From Anthostomella pinea (taxonomy: Eukaryota > Ascomycota > Sordariomycetes > Xylariales > Xylariaceae), in contig CAUWAG010000010.1 of assembly GCA_963556695.1 (NCBI GenBank), forward strand, positions 806,001-870,000: a DNA stretch of 64,000 bases. The letters run 5' to 3'. Of the stretch, positions 45,904 to 57,399 are shown piece by piece; position 1 is the first letter of the stretch; each line of letters opens with the position of its first letter. A model generated the notes under the pieces. It worked only from the letters and a program-made list of their open reading frames with translations. It ran no database searches and had not been told where the DNA came from. The position numbers and the translations under genes were made by a program.

Positions 45904-48289
45904 ATGGAAGCCTCGCCGCTGTCACAATGGCTAGGCGGTCCCTACATGATTGTGCTCAAGGACCCGGCTGGCGAGCGCATACGAGGAATCTTGAGGAATC
46001 TGGTGCCTGAACAACACCTTATACTTGACAGAGGTGAGTCCGAGGCAGACGCACATCTGCACGCCCCGAAAGGACGGCTCACTAACGTCTTTGTTCGCCA
46101 CAGCCACCGTCCTGAGCACAGGTCGAACCTTCGGGCAACTGAGAATCAGCGCCGACAACGTGGCCGACATCGTAGCGCTACAGACACTCGAAGTTGCCGT
46201 CGACTCGATCGCTTCTCGAGCTCCTGCACCCCCCTTTGCGCCAGCACCGTCTCTACCCACGGCCCCTAGAGCCACCTTCCAGGATCCCGCCATACTGAGC
46301 ATGGGCCGGAAACCTGAGGTACCCTTGCACGAGCCTGACCAATACCATCATCATCTGCCAAACACGGGGGAGAAGCGAGCTCCTGCTGTCGTCACCAACC
46401 CGGCTGACCGAACGACGTACTCTTCGACTGATGAATCCGATACGACAACAACTGCCACTGCCACTGCCACTGCCACTGCCACTGCCACTGCCACTGCCAC
46501 GCTCAACGCCCCCGTGGCACAGATGACCATATCAACATCAGACTCAGCAGACCCCAATATCACCGAGGACAAAACCCAAGATCTACGGACGACGGCTTTG
46601 GCTTTGAACGTGCGTTCTGGCCCTGCACCCAAGGAGCGGGCACGGAGAGGAAAGCGTGGAAAGAAGCATCAGGGCACCAAGCGAGAAGACGTTGCATCGG
46701 TAGCGTCCAATGCGCGGCCGACTAATCAGGGCGATGGCTGGAGGCAGACTCCTATTCTACAGTCGAACAAGTCGTTTCAGCCATTCGCCTCACTCAAAAA
46801 GGGCCGCAAAGGCCGTGCCGATCCAAACGCGGAGAACGGCTGGGCCTCGGAGGACGTCACAGACGTCCAGGAGGCAGGGGACTTTGACTTTGAGAGCAGT
46901 CTTGCCAAGTTTGATAAGCGGTCGGTATTCAATGAGATGCAGGAACAGGACCAGGTCGATGATGCCGCACGTCTTGTCTCCCATAACCGTCTTCCGCGGC
47001 CCAAGGCGGGGACGGCAGGTGGCAAGAACCTTCACTACAGTGAGAACGTCCTGGACGTGCCGTCGCCTGCTTCAAAACTCAAGGAAACCCCTGGTGATTT
47101 CTGGAAGAGCGAGGCTGACGATGAGAATGTCAACCCTGGTGCCGAGGTGCTCAGCGGTCGCGAGGGCAGTGGCAGGACCTCACGCCTGAGGAACGAATCC
47201 CGCATCTCAACCACCCGCCGCTCACAGTCACGGAAGGCGAGTGCCACTGCTAGTGTCGGTGGCCCAGGCCGTGTGAACTCAGGTGTAGGTCCCTATCCCT
47301 ATCCCTATCCCGTGGGGCCCACCCCTTGGGACAGGGCCCTGCTAACACGCTTGCAGCCCGTCTCATCCTCCACGGCCGCGGGCCTGTATACCGTGCCGTC
47401 AGATCGCCGCATCGAGACCGTAACTCATCTCCAGATGCTTGTCGTTGAGAACGTTGCCCATAACGAACTCGGGCTGACGGAGGACCTCATGGCTGAGAAT
47501 GCAGGTCGAGGCATCTCCGAGGTGGCCATGCACGCCCTGGACGATCCTGCCATTAAGCTCCGTGTCGCCGCTGCAGCTTCACCACCCAGCTCCCCGACTA
47601 TCGTTGTCCTTGCTGGTAACAACAAGTCGGGTGTGAGGGCGATTTCGGCGGCCCGCCATCTACGCAATCGGGGCATCAACATGCTGGTCTGTGTGGTCGG
47701 TATAGAGCGGGAACGGGAGCTGCTCGAGGACATCCGAAAGCAGGTGCGGCTCTTCCGCAACTTCGGTGGCGTCGTCGGCACCAAGTCAGAGCTCTTTGAG
47801 CGACTCACACAGACCACGGGCCCCCTGAGTGCGCCGTCTCAAATCTCTGTGACGCTGATCATCGACGCTCTCCTGGGACTTACCATATCTTTCGAGGAGC
47901 TCCGCAAGAGTGATCAGGCCACCACCTACGAGCTGATGGAATGGGCGAATCGGAAGGTCGAGGCTTTTGTCATGGCCATCGATATCCCCAGCGGTATTGA
48001 ACCGTCGTCGGGCAAGGTGAACGTCATCGACGGGGCCAAGCTCTATGTCCATCCTCGGTACATCGTTGCCCTGGGTGCTCCGAAGCAGGGTCTCGTCGAG
48101 GCCCTGGAGATGGGCGAGGAGCAGGGCGACATCATGATGGTCGACGAGTGGAAGCTCTACCTTGCCGATCTCGGCCTCGGTGCGCTGGTGTGGCGGAAAG
48201 CGGCTGCCAAACTACGCCGTGGCATCGAGTTCGACGACAAGTGGGTGCTTCGATTGCGATACCAACCTCGCTTGACGGGCACTGGTTGA
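45904..48289 (+). CDS. EDC3: Enhancer of mRNA-decapping protein 3
   Basis: P-body scaffold that activates Dcp2 decapping. Exon 1 is 45904-46033 (donor GTGAGT, phase 1), exon 2 from 46104. Order: N-terminal LSm domain (about 1-75, GGPYMIVLKDPAGERIRGIL), long disordered linker with a Thr-Ala repeat, the FDF motif (GDFDFESSLAKFDKRSVFNEM) that binds Dhh1, and a C-terminal YjeF_N (Rossmann-like dimerisation) domain with the VVLAGNNKSG loop and SGIEPSSG segment. About 771 residues as one exon, or 747 if a second intron, 47285-47356, is removed: it has donor GTAGGT, a perfect GCTAACAC branch and TTGCAG acceptor, is 72 nt, divisible by three and stop-free, and encodes a low-complexity YPYPYP insert. 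I think it is an intron. Confidence 0.9.
46451..46498 (+). repeat. Coding hexanucleotide repeat (ACTGCC)8 in EDC3
   Basis: Eight copies of ACTGCC, encoding alternating Thr-Ala in the disordered linker between the LSm and FDF parts. In-frame, so length changes would not break the gene. Confidence 0.9.
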
Positions 48290-48896
48290 TCGATGCGTTT
48301 GGCTCGAGTGGGTGGGTTGGTTGCCGTGCCGCCTTTTGAAGGGACTTGGGCTCACGCAAGTGGGCTTGGCTTTTGAGCACGGGCAAGTCCCACCTCCTCG
48401 GTATCAAGTCCGGTTCCGGTTTCCCTTCTTTGCGCTGCGTAGTTGATGATGGAGGACGGTGGCTTCAGGGCTGGCTGGCCAGTCGGTCCTTTGCATTTCG
48501 GCCAGGCGTATGGAGAGCGTTCGAAGACATACCCATTTCATGCATTTTCAGGGGGGCGTTGGTTGGTTGGTCTGCGCCACTCTGATGATGGGCTGGACAT
48601 TGGTCGAGTTGATAAGGTACATAGTTGAATCCACATACAAGACAGCGCAACGCTCGCTGTATGAACTTCGAACTTCAAACCCTCCCAGTTCGCCATGAGT
48701 CCAATGGCGATTCGATATCTGCTGGGGCTGTTCACCTCGTGATCCCATGAGTGCAAGCAAGCATATGTAGACGGAAGAGAGTAAGGTAAGGGTTGTATGT
48801 ACGATTCTCGCCGCGAAATTAAAAATTACAAGTAACGCGTGGCACTTGAGTGGCACTGGCGACAAGCCAAGATCCTCAAGCCATGATCAGTATTGA
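48290..48896. other. Intergenic between convergent genes
   Basis: 607 bp after EDC3; no gene or RNA recognised. Confidence 0.5.
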
Positions 48897-49285
48897 TCAG
48901 TTTCCACTATAGATGTTGCCGCCGTCGATGGACATGGAAGCGTACTGGATATGTTGACAGCTCGGATCGTGGATCTATAGTCAACAGGAGGGTTGGTTAG
49001 TCAGTCATTCATCCATCCAACCCCGTCTGGGTATTTCCAAGTGTTACTGGCCGCCGGATACGATGTCCCGGTGCAATTGTCCCCGGCCCAGAGCCTGATC
49101 CGGCAGCCGCACCCGGAGACTTGAAAGGAGCCGACGGCCTCGTCGGGGGTCCAGCACCGCCAGTTGTGTGCGTCGCCTGTGTTCACGACTCGGGGCCTGT
49201 CGCCTTGGCAGTCGCCACCGATGAACATGTGCCAGTCGGGAGGCTCGAACGGACAGGGGTCCGGCTTGGATGGTGCGGCGCCCAT
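48897..49285 (-). CDS. Small cysteine-rich protein, unrecognised
   Basis: Two exons (49022-49285 and 48897-48974) give 113 residues. Intron 48975-49021 has a weak donor GTTGGA but a good branch GACTAAC and acceptor ATAG; without it the frame stops 5 codons later and the C-terminal DPSCQHIQYASMSIDG block is lost. Seven cysteines are spread through the chain, including a C-G-C. The pattern W-x-P-D-E-A-V-G-S-F-Q-V, then R-L-W-A-G-D-N-C-x-G-T recalls small fungal secreted proteins with a crystallin-like cysteine framework. There is no signal peptide; instead the protein starts MGAAPSK, which fits the N-myristoylation rule (Gly2, Ser6). A missing upstream signal exon is the alternative. The 5' region is C/A-rich, leader-like. 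Confidence 0.6.
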
Positions 49286-50440
49286 GGTGGGGAATGATGG
49301 TGGTGGCTGGACTGATGATGTGTAGGTCCGAGGTGTAGTGGGTGGGAATCGGTGTCCGGGTTGGGGTTAGGTTGGCAGCCGAAGTCAGTATGATGCCGAT
49401 GGGCTGGTGATGGTGAGGGTGAGGGCAAGGGGTGTTCGCGAATCGTCGTGGCGGTGTGGTCGTCCTCGATACTGGTGTTGGCTGGTACAAAGAAGAGATA
49501 GCTGAGATCCAGGCAGGCAAAGGCTGATGTGGCAGATACGAGTAAAGGTTACCTACGAGGAAGACACTACCTTTACCGCTGGGTTATATAAAGTGTGAGG
49601 CCTCGGTCCCAACGGTGAATGAATGAATGGTCAGAGTCGTACACTCGGCCCCGAACCAACGACAAACAGCTTGCGTTCTCTTTGTTGTATTGAGGTATTG
49701 TGACTTGAATCCGTGACTCATTGGCCCCTCCCCACTGCTGTCATTCCGATGCTCTGTTGACAGATGTAGACAAACAATGCCCCGACATTGTGCAACGTTG
49801 ATGCGGTGTAGGTATACTCGCCCCTCGTAAGTCTCCGTATGCGCCATGTTGATGTGATTCCAGATCACCCGTGGAAATTTAGAAATACTGGAATAAGCAG
49901 ACAGGAATAAGCAGCCTTGGTTCGATACGCTATTCTCAATGCTTATTCCATTGTGCTCATTCCGATTTCATGGGTACATGTATACCGTTGCTTGCTGGAC
50001 GAGTGGTGCTGTACGGAGGCTTATGAGGGTCCGGAATAGGACGACGGCTGCATCACGACCTACACGGGACCCTCATTCTTCCCCTGACGTCTGCCTTCCT
50101 TGTCCAGATGCCAAGGTCGACACCCCCTGCGGGGTAGCGTGTTGAGAGGGTTTGTTCTTTTGTCATATTTCGTCTTTACTTACGGAGCGTATCTAGGCGT
50201 GTCTACCCAGGGTGCCCCCCTAAAGCCTCAGGGGCAATGTTGCCTGCAGTGGCTTCAGTGTTGTTCACGTGTCCCTTGACATAGTTGCTGCAGACCCAGC
50301 ACCCGATACGGATCGCTCCTGGCAAGTTCCACCGCGTGAACCGCAAGCATGCGACCTGATCGAGTACTGGGGACTGAATATTGAACCTGCTGTGCTATCG
50401 AAGATCGAGCCGCCTCGTGTTCTCTGAAAACGCCCGGAAG
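49286..50440. other. Intergenic up to the AT-rich boundary
   Basis: 1.15 kb of normal composition. The left 250 bp are probably the leader of the small cysteine-rich gene. Nothing else supported. Confidence 0.5.
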
Positions 50441-52190
50441 ATTATTTTAGGCTAAAGGAAAATACAGAGGGAAACCTCGAATTATATACGGATTGCTAAT
50501 CTCGGCGTTCTTTAACACACATGACCTCCATGAAGCTAGATTAAGATCTCTTTTTGCAGATTTTAAGCGCGAGAGCACATCCTTTTTACGACGCGATTCT
50601 GGACGCGGTTCTAGACTCGATCTTATCAGATGAGAGGTTTAGTATGAAGAGGGCTAGAGGAATCTCCAGTGGCACTTTAAGCCTTTGGTAGAAGACCAGC
50701 TTGACGATAAACCACTTACAGTTCTCAATCTAATGTATGCGAGCAGTATGCGTTAGTAACGCTGACTCCCACATGATACAGGCATGGCCTGGTAGAGTCA
50801 CTTACTGCTAAAGAATCAACGAATATTTAAGAAAGCCGCAAGGTTGTTCAGGGTATGAATCTTAGGGGTTTTTTTTAATTCTCTTATTTGCAGCTTATTA
50901 AGATCCCTTATTTATATCTTACCTTAGTCAGCTAGCTAGCAACCACTTAATAACAGGCTAAATATTAATAAACTTAGTAGTTTAGAATCGTATAACGTTT
51001 ATATATATACCCTGAAAAATAATAGTTAGTTAATTAAGCTTATAATATGTCTATTGAATTATTTAACGTATTTAATTATAAGAGATACATAAAAAGTGTA
51101 ATAACTTTAACAGTTGAAAGGGTTAATAAAAGTAGTTAAATAAAGGAGCTTTATTAAATGCTTTAAAAATAGGCCTTGCTTTATAGTTTATATATATATT
51201 TAATAATAAATAAGGTAGTGTAACTGTTGTGGTTATAAGTGGTATATACGCTGATTAAATAGATTCAAAGTGGGTTTAACGACTTAAAAACGGTCGATTA
51301 ACGACCGTTACCTTACAACTTTAAGGTTACGCTACTCAAACGCTTTACACTTCTATTTAATATAAATCTATTAGTATAAAATACCTGTAAAACTACGGAC
51401 GAATGTATTATCAATATTTCCGTATACCAATTCTTATATAATAATATCTTTTATTACGACGTAATAAAATCTTAAAATATTAGAATTTTACAATTACGTA
51501 CGTAATAATACCTTCTTTTTTATTATAGACTTAAAAGTATACGTTACTATTGTTAAGCTTATTTACTACGCCGGTACGAAAACGTTAATTGAATATAAAA
51601 CTTTTAAACCTTATAAAATTGGTTATACGATATAAAGTCGTTATTTTTTCTCTTGGTGATTTTAAACGTTAATAAATATTATGAATAACGTAAGTGATTA
51701 CGAAGATAACACGAAAATAACAGCCATTAACGATAAAAAACTTATCAATGACGAGAAATTATACTTTGTAGAAAGGCCGAAAATTAAGTTTTACCGATAA
51801 ATTAAAAAAGTTAATGAAAATCCTATAAAACCTTTAATACCTATTAAGCGTAATACAGCTAACAACATACTAAAAGGGATAAATAAAGACTTGAAAAGGG
51901 TAGGAAAAAAGGATTTAAGCGTTATTTAGCAAGTTCGTTATTTAATATTAAGTGAACGGGCATTAAAAGGCTCTTACAGTTATATTTAAATAAGAATCAC
52001 ACCTATAAATTTATAATCAAAGCAGTAACAATCATCCATCTTATTTTAACCTATGACATGCATAAACCCCGTTTATTACATAATAACAAATTTGGATTTT
52101 TTGAGGATTTTCCCCATGCTCTGAAAAAACAATTAAAACGTTTTAACGGGCCTTATTAACATTTCCCAATAAGTAAAGGTTTAATGAACT

Positions 52191-52252
52191 TAAAATAAAA
52201 GTAATAATAATATTATACGTAAAAATAAAAGTAATAATAATATTATACGTAA
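52191..52252. repeat. 30-bp tandem duplication
   Basis: Two adjacent, nearly identical 30-bp units containing GTAATAATAATATTATACGT, in the AT-rich block left of the transposon. Confidence 0.85.
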
Positions 52253-52634
52253 GAATAAAAGTATTAAAAACGATACTAACGCTTTATAACGTAAACTCGT
52301 AAAGTTTTAAAAATAAACATTAAAGCAAAAAACAATTATAAGTAACAAAGCTGATAAGAAGATTTTTTTTTCGAAAACCCCGTTTAAAAAAAACTCGCTT
52401 CGGTTTTAATCCTTTATTAACGCGGCTTTAAATAACAACTATTAAATAAACGGCATTTAAAAAACATAACAACAAGAAATTATAACATTTAAATTTTAAC
52501 AACGCGATAACGCTAACGCCACTCGATTAAATTAAAATTAATAATATAATATAAAACCCCATAAATAAAAAACCAACGTGTTTAATTACATTTTTTAACG
52601 TAATAATAAAATAATCACTTGCTTTAAAGCAATA

Positions 52635-52688
52635 ACGTAGCTGACAAGCGAGTTGACGTTACAAGCGAGTTGGCACTCGTCATGAACT
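52635..52688 (+). repeat. Left terminal inverted repeat of the pogo element
   Basis: Starts ACGTAGCTGACAAGCGAGTT; pairs with 54441-54494 with one mismatch (G/A at repeat position 23). Confidence 0.95.
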
Positions 52689-52732
52689 TTCCAACCAATA
52701 CAATTCAAACCATCATATCTCCACCAACAACA

Positions 52733-54388
52733 ATGGCACCGCGTTATAACAAATCAGACTTGCAGCTAGCTGTTCAAGCTAAACGACGTGACCCTCATAT
52801 TCCTATATTTCAGCTTGCGAAACTCTTTAACGTCCCTCGTTCCACTTTGAGCAATAGAGTCAAAGGAATGCCATCACGACGCGACAGCATGCCCAATACT
52901 TTGAAACTTATGGTTTCTGAAGAGAATGTCATTTGTTCCTTCATTCTCGACCTGGATGCGCGAGCATTTCTGCCCCGGTACAGTTATATTGAAGATATGG
53001 CGAATCAATTGTTGGCGGCGCGTGGGGCTGGACGCGTTGGAAAGAACTGGATGCGGAACTTCATCAAACGTACACCAGGCCTCCGGATGCGTTTTTATCA
53101 GAAGATAGACTACCAGAGAGTCTTGAATGAGGATCCAGACGCGTATCGCACGTGGTTTCGCCAAGTTGCAGCAGCAGTCGCGAAACATGGTATCCAAGAC
53201 GCGGATATTTCCAACTTCGACGAGACTGGGTTTATGATAGGCATTATTGGGTCCGGCATGGTTATTACAAGCGCCGAAAGACGTGGCAGGCCTAGACAAG
53301 CTCAGCAAGGCAACAGGGAATGGTCTATAGCAATCTCTGCTGTTAATGCTGATGGTTGGGTGGTCCCGCCGTTCATCATTCTACAGGGCAAAACCCACCT
53401 CGCGTCATGGTATTGCGACATGATATTACCACACGATTGGAAGGTGGCCGTGTCCGACAACGGGTGGACCACGAATGAGATTGGTTTGGAATGGATTCAG
53501 CATTTTGACAAGTATACCAGACCGCGTATGACTGCCGGTAAACGCCTCCTCATCCTAGATGGTCACGAAAGCCACCATTCCCAGGTCTTTGAGGATTATT
53601 GTCAGAATAATGGCATTATCACCCTTTGTATGCCTGCCCACTCGTCACACAGGCTCCAGCCTCTAGATGTTGGCTGTTTTAGCCTGCTTAAACGAGCTTA
53701 CGGTCGCATGATTAAGGATCTCATCTGGCGTCATATAACCCATGTTTCGAAGGAGGACTTCCTTGCAGCGTTTTGTGAAGCACATAACGCTGCTATGACG
53801 CCAGGAAACATTCGAGCAGGTTTCAGTGCCACTGGGCTTGTTCCTTTTGACCCAGAAAGTGTCATTTCAAAGCTGGATGCTGTCGCTGTCATACGAACAC
53901 CGTCGCCAGACCCCAATCTGCCACCCACTACTTGGACTTCGAAGACGCCTACCACCATTAACGAAGCGGTAAACCAATCGGTTTATATCCGAAACTGAGT
54001 CAGAAACCACCAGGGAAGCTCACCTACATCAATAATTGATGCATTAAGCTCGTTTTCAAAGGCTACATACGGTCTTATGCATAAGGTCGCTTTGGTTGAT
54101 TCCTGGGTCCGCGAACTAGAAGAGGCCAATCACCTACTAAGTAAATGCCAGAGAACAAAAAATAAACGTCTAATAAAAAGAGAAGTACTTTCTGTTGAAG
54201 ATACAATAGATCTTTAGGCTGCAAAGGATGGTACTGAGCTGGCAAAACAGGAAATGGGTGAAAGTAGTCATCGTCCGAGGCGGGCGGTAGCGCGTGGACG
54301 ACGGTGTGGTATTTGCGGCAATACTGGCCATAATGCGCGAACTTGTACAATAGAGATAGAAACCTCTGAGGAAGAGGAATCCGATTGA
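52733..54388 (+). pseudogene. pogo/Fot1 transposase broken by two in-frame stops
   Basis: Cut-and-paste transposase. From the ATG at 52733 (another in-frame ATG is at 52682) the frame is open to a TGA at 53996-53998. N terminus: Psq-type helix-turn-helix (LAKLFNVPRSTLSNRVKG), then a CENP-B/Tc5-type second DNA-binding domain (GKNWMRNFIKRTPGLR). Catalytic triad: D in NFDETGF, D in LILDGHESHHS, and D in LQPLDVGCF exactly 35 residues later (DD35D). Past the TGA the same frame continues coherently to TGA 54386-54388, interrupted only by TAG at 54215-54217, and includes a CCHC zinc knuckle (C-x2-C-x4-H-x4-C, near 54302-54343). Both stops could come from single C-to-T changes. The catalytic domain survives whole, so partial activity cannot be excluded. 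Confidence 0.88.
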
Positions 54389-54440
54389 TTGAATTGAACT
54401 GAATGCGTTGTGGTGAAGTTATTTGACATGGCAGTTGGAG

Positions 54441-54494
54441 AGTTCATGACGAGTGCCAACTCGCTTGTAATGTCAACTCGCTTGTCAGCTACGT
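54441..54494 (-). repeat. Right terminal inverted repeat of the pogo element
   Basis: Inverse of 52635-52688 with one mismatch; followed by the TA target duplication. Confidence 0.95.
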
Positions 54495-55011
54495 TATAAA
54501 GAAAAGCTATCTTTATACTTTATGAGTTGTATTAAAATATACGATTAAACCTTTTTGAACTTGAATGAAGAAGAATAACAAAGATTTCTACAAACATATG
54601 TTAATATGTTTGTACCGGTTCTAAAAAAATTTAAAAATATAACATTCGGCTTATATTCGAATTCAATAAACCTTTGGCAAAAGATTATTTAAGTATTTGA
54701 ATTAAAAAAAATTTAAAAATTTGGTAAATGAACTTTAACTTATTAGTTAAATTTCTTCTGTACTTTCAAACCAGGACTCTAAAAACGGATTATAAACACG
54801 GTCTTAGTTTATTTTTAAATTTAAAACTGACCTTTATATTAATCCTCAAAGTAAAAGATTAATAAATCTTTTCACCTAAAGTCACTCATTCGTTATTAAT
54901 TAGTTACTTTTACAGTTAATAGTTAGTTAATGCCTTGATTAAAATATTTTAATTAGCTTTAAGGCCATTAAAACTATAAAAGTTTGTTTGTAACTACAAA
55001 GTGATAACTAT

Positions 55012-56435
55012 CTGTGTAGGACCTTATTTACAACTAGCTCCGATTTGCAACGGTTTTCACACTAAAACTCCTAATGTTTAAAGCTTAATAATATATCAAC
55101 CAAAATACGTATAGACTTAAAACGAGTTATATATAAAAGATACCCGCAGCAGTAAGCGAATTTTAAAGTTAGAAATGTTAGTTAAAAGGGAAGATAATTT
55201 TTTTGAACTACTTAAACTCTTTCTTTTTATAAGATAGTATAAAAGAATGGAAAAAATTAATATTAATAAATATTAGGTTTTTTTAATCTTTATTATACGA
55301 AAATAACGTATAAAGATGATCATAAGTAAAAGCATTCATAGTTTCAAATTATGATCAACTGTTAACAAATCAATACAATGAAGAGGTGTTTAATTATAAA
55401 CATATTGAGTTTTACTTGTAATTAAATAGATCATACGTTATCAATAAAAAACAACTGTTAATGTACGATTTAATCTATACAAAACGTATTATGTCTTAAC
55501 CGAACTTTTATATAAAATGTTTAAAAAAAATATAAAAAGGTTCAAGTAGAAAGCTTTTATTTTGTGAATTCTACGTTTATATTGATTTTTTACTTATACG
55601 TAAACGGCAATTTTGAATACTTTATGATATAAATAAGTACATTAAAGGTCAAAGACTATTAATAAGCGTGTATTTTATGTGTAAGTCTCAAATACTTTTT
55701 TTAAAGCCAATAAGATTTACCATTTTTTAAAGATTATCTCTCATTTTGTTTTCCTATATCGTTTATAAGCATATACATTTTAAATCTTTTTTGATATGCG
55801 TAATAATAACTATCTGTAAGTTATTATAAACCAACGTTTTGGTTTTTAGTTATTTATTGTCATTTTAAAATTTCTTCTTCTTTATAAGACGTGCTCATAT
55901 ATACTAGTTTTACGAATGTTTTATTAAGTAATCGGGGGGAAATGGTTTGTACATAACATTTACGCTTTTGAAATACCTTAAAATGTAGAGTTTTCAAATC
56001 TATTGAACATGCTTAATAATAGCTATCTTTAACATATTTAACATTAATAACAGTTCATTTATATATTATTATTCTCAACATATATAGAGAGGCTCTTTAT
56101 TACCATATGACTTATAAAACTAGATGTTAACAATCCAAAACTAAGATTACAATAAATAAATTTAAAAAGCAAAAGAAAACTTTAATGCTTTACGTTAAAT
56201 CTTTTAAATATAATATTAATAATAATTCTTTACGATAAAAATGCTAAATGAAGCGTTGAATGATATTTGGAACAAGATCTATCTTTAAGTCCTTAAATAC
56301 AACGTATATACTTTTAAATTCTTAATAAGCAAGTTCATAGCTATTTATTTGGTTTATGATTACTAGTAGGAGTTGGCTTATTTGACGAGAAATTCGTTGC
56401 AAATGGGGGCTAGTTGCAAATAAGGTCCCACACGG
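55012..56435. mobile_element. RIP-degraded DNA element with 41-bp inverted repeats
   Basis: Inverted repeats at 55012-55052 and 56395-56435 match at 36 of 41 positions, and four of the five differences are transitions. They share GACCTTATTT and CAACTAGC and are flanked by TAACTAT on both sides (55005-55011 and 56437-56443), a probable 7-8-bp target duplication. That size would fit hAT-type elements, but the end sequence is not diagnostic. No transposase can be read in the 1.4-kb body. Confidence 0.7.
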
Positions 56436-57399
56436 TTAACTATAAACTATAATATCCACCTTAATACTATTATGAATTTTAATTCGTTTATACGATTAAA
56501 TATGCGTTTCGGTTGTGAATATTATTAAACGTTGAATTCCTTAAGAAAATAAGCAAGACATTCAAAGTCTCGTTTTTTTTAAACCCGTCGCGGCATTCTT
56601 TTAACTTTAACCCCTTTTAAATACATTTTTAATAAATCTACTTACAGTTACAATAGTTTATAAAGTCCGTAATCTTTTTTACGATATTATTAAAAAAAGA
56701 TATAACTTATATCTTTTTCATACTAATCGTTATTTCCTTTTTTTTCTTTTTTTCTTATTATTTTATCGTTGTTATTTTTCTTTTTATAGCAACTACATAC
56801 TGGCATAAAAGTCTACTACCTCGTTATTATAATTCAAAATGCTCTTAAAGTAAAAAGACCCTATTTATATGAAAAGATTTATTTATAATAAGGAGTTTAA
56901 ATATTTCATATATTTAGTTTTGCAAAGAAAGGGTTTGTAAAGCAAAGTAAATGTTTTCGGTTTATCTTCAGCACCTCGTCGATAACAACAATGTTCAAGA
57001 ATTATAAAAGATTAACGTCGTCGAGAACGACGATTTTAATAATAACATCGAATATTTCGAAAATAACATTAATTAAATATATATAACTTAAAATAACTCG
57101 CCGAAATAAAGTCGTAATTTACTAATAATCTCGCATTTCTTTTTAAGTTTTATATCTCCGCTTTAACTTAATGACGCGTTTATAATAGTATTTATTAAAC
57201 CGAAACGGTACGTAATCGTAAAGTTATATTAAGGAAAAAAGTGTTTAGTTAGCTTATCTTAAGTCAAATACTCGCTTTGTATCGAAATATTTAAATATTT
57301 AAATAATTCGTATTTACCGAAAATAATGGAGTTGCTTAAAGTTTACCGAATTTGCGTTTTTAAACTAACAATTCTTTTATGAATACGAGTACTTCTTTG

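Larger units (their letters stand above)
52633..54496 (+). mobile_element. pogo/Fot1-type DNA transposon, 1.86 kb
   Basis: Element body 52635-54494 flanked by TA on both sides (52633-52634 and 54495-54496), the target duplication of Tc1/mariner/pogo transposons. Terminal inverted repeats of 54 bp (52635-52688 and 54441-54494) differ at one position and continue with one more mismatch for about 7 bp. Each repeat contains the 12-mer ACAAGCGAGTTG twice. Base composition is balanced, unlike the AT-rich block it sits in, so it inserted after the surrounding RIP or escaped it. Confidence 0.95.

Noticed and set aside
53996..54388. Stop-codon readthrough to make a longer transposase
   Set aside because: A second in-frame stop at 54215 and no readthrough-type context (TGA followed by GTC) make nonsense mutation the simpler reading.
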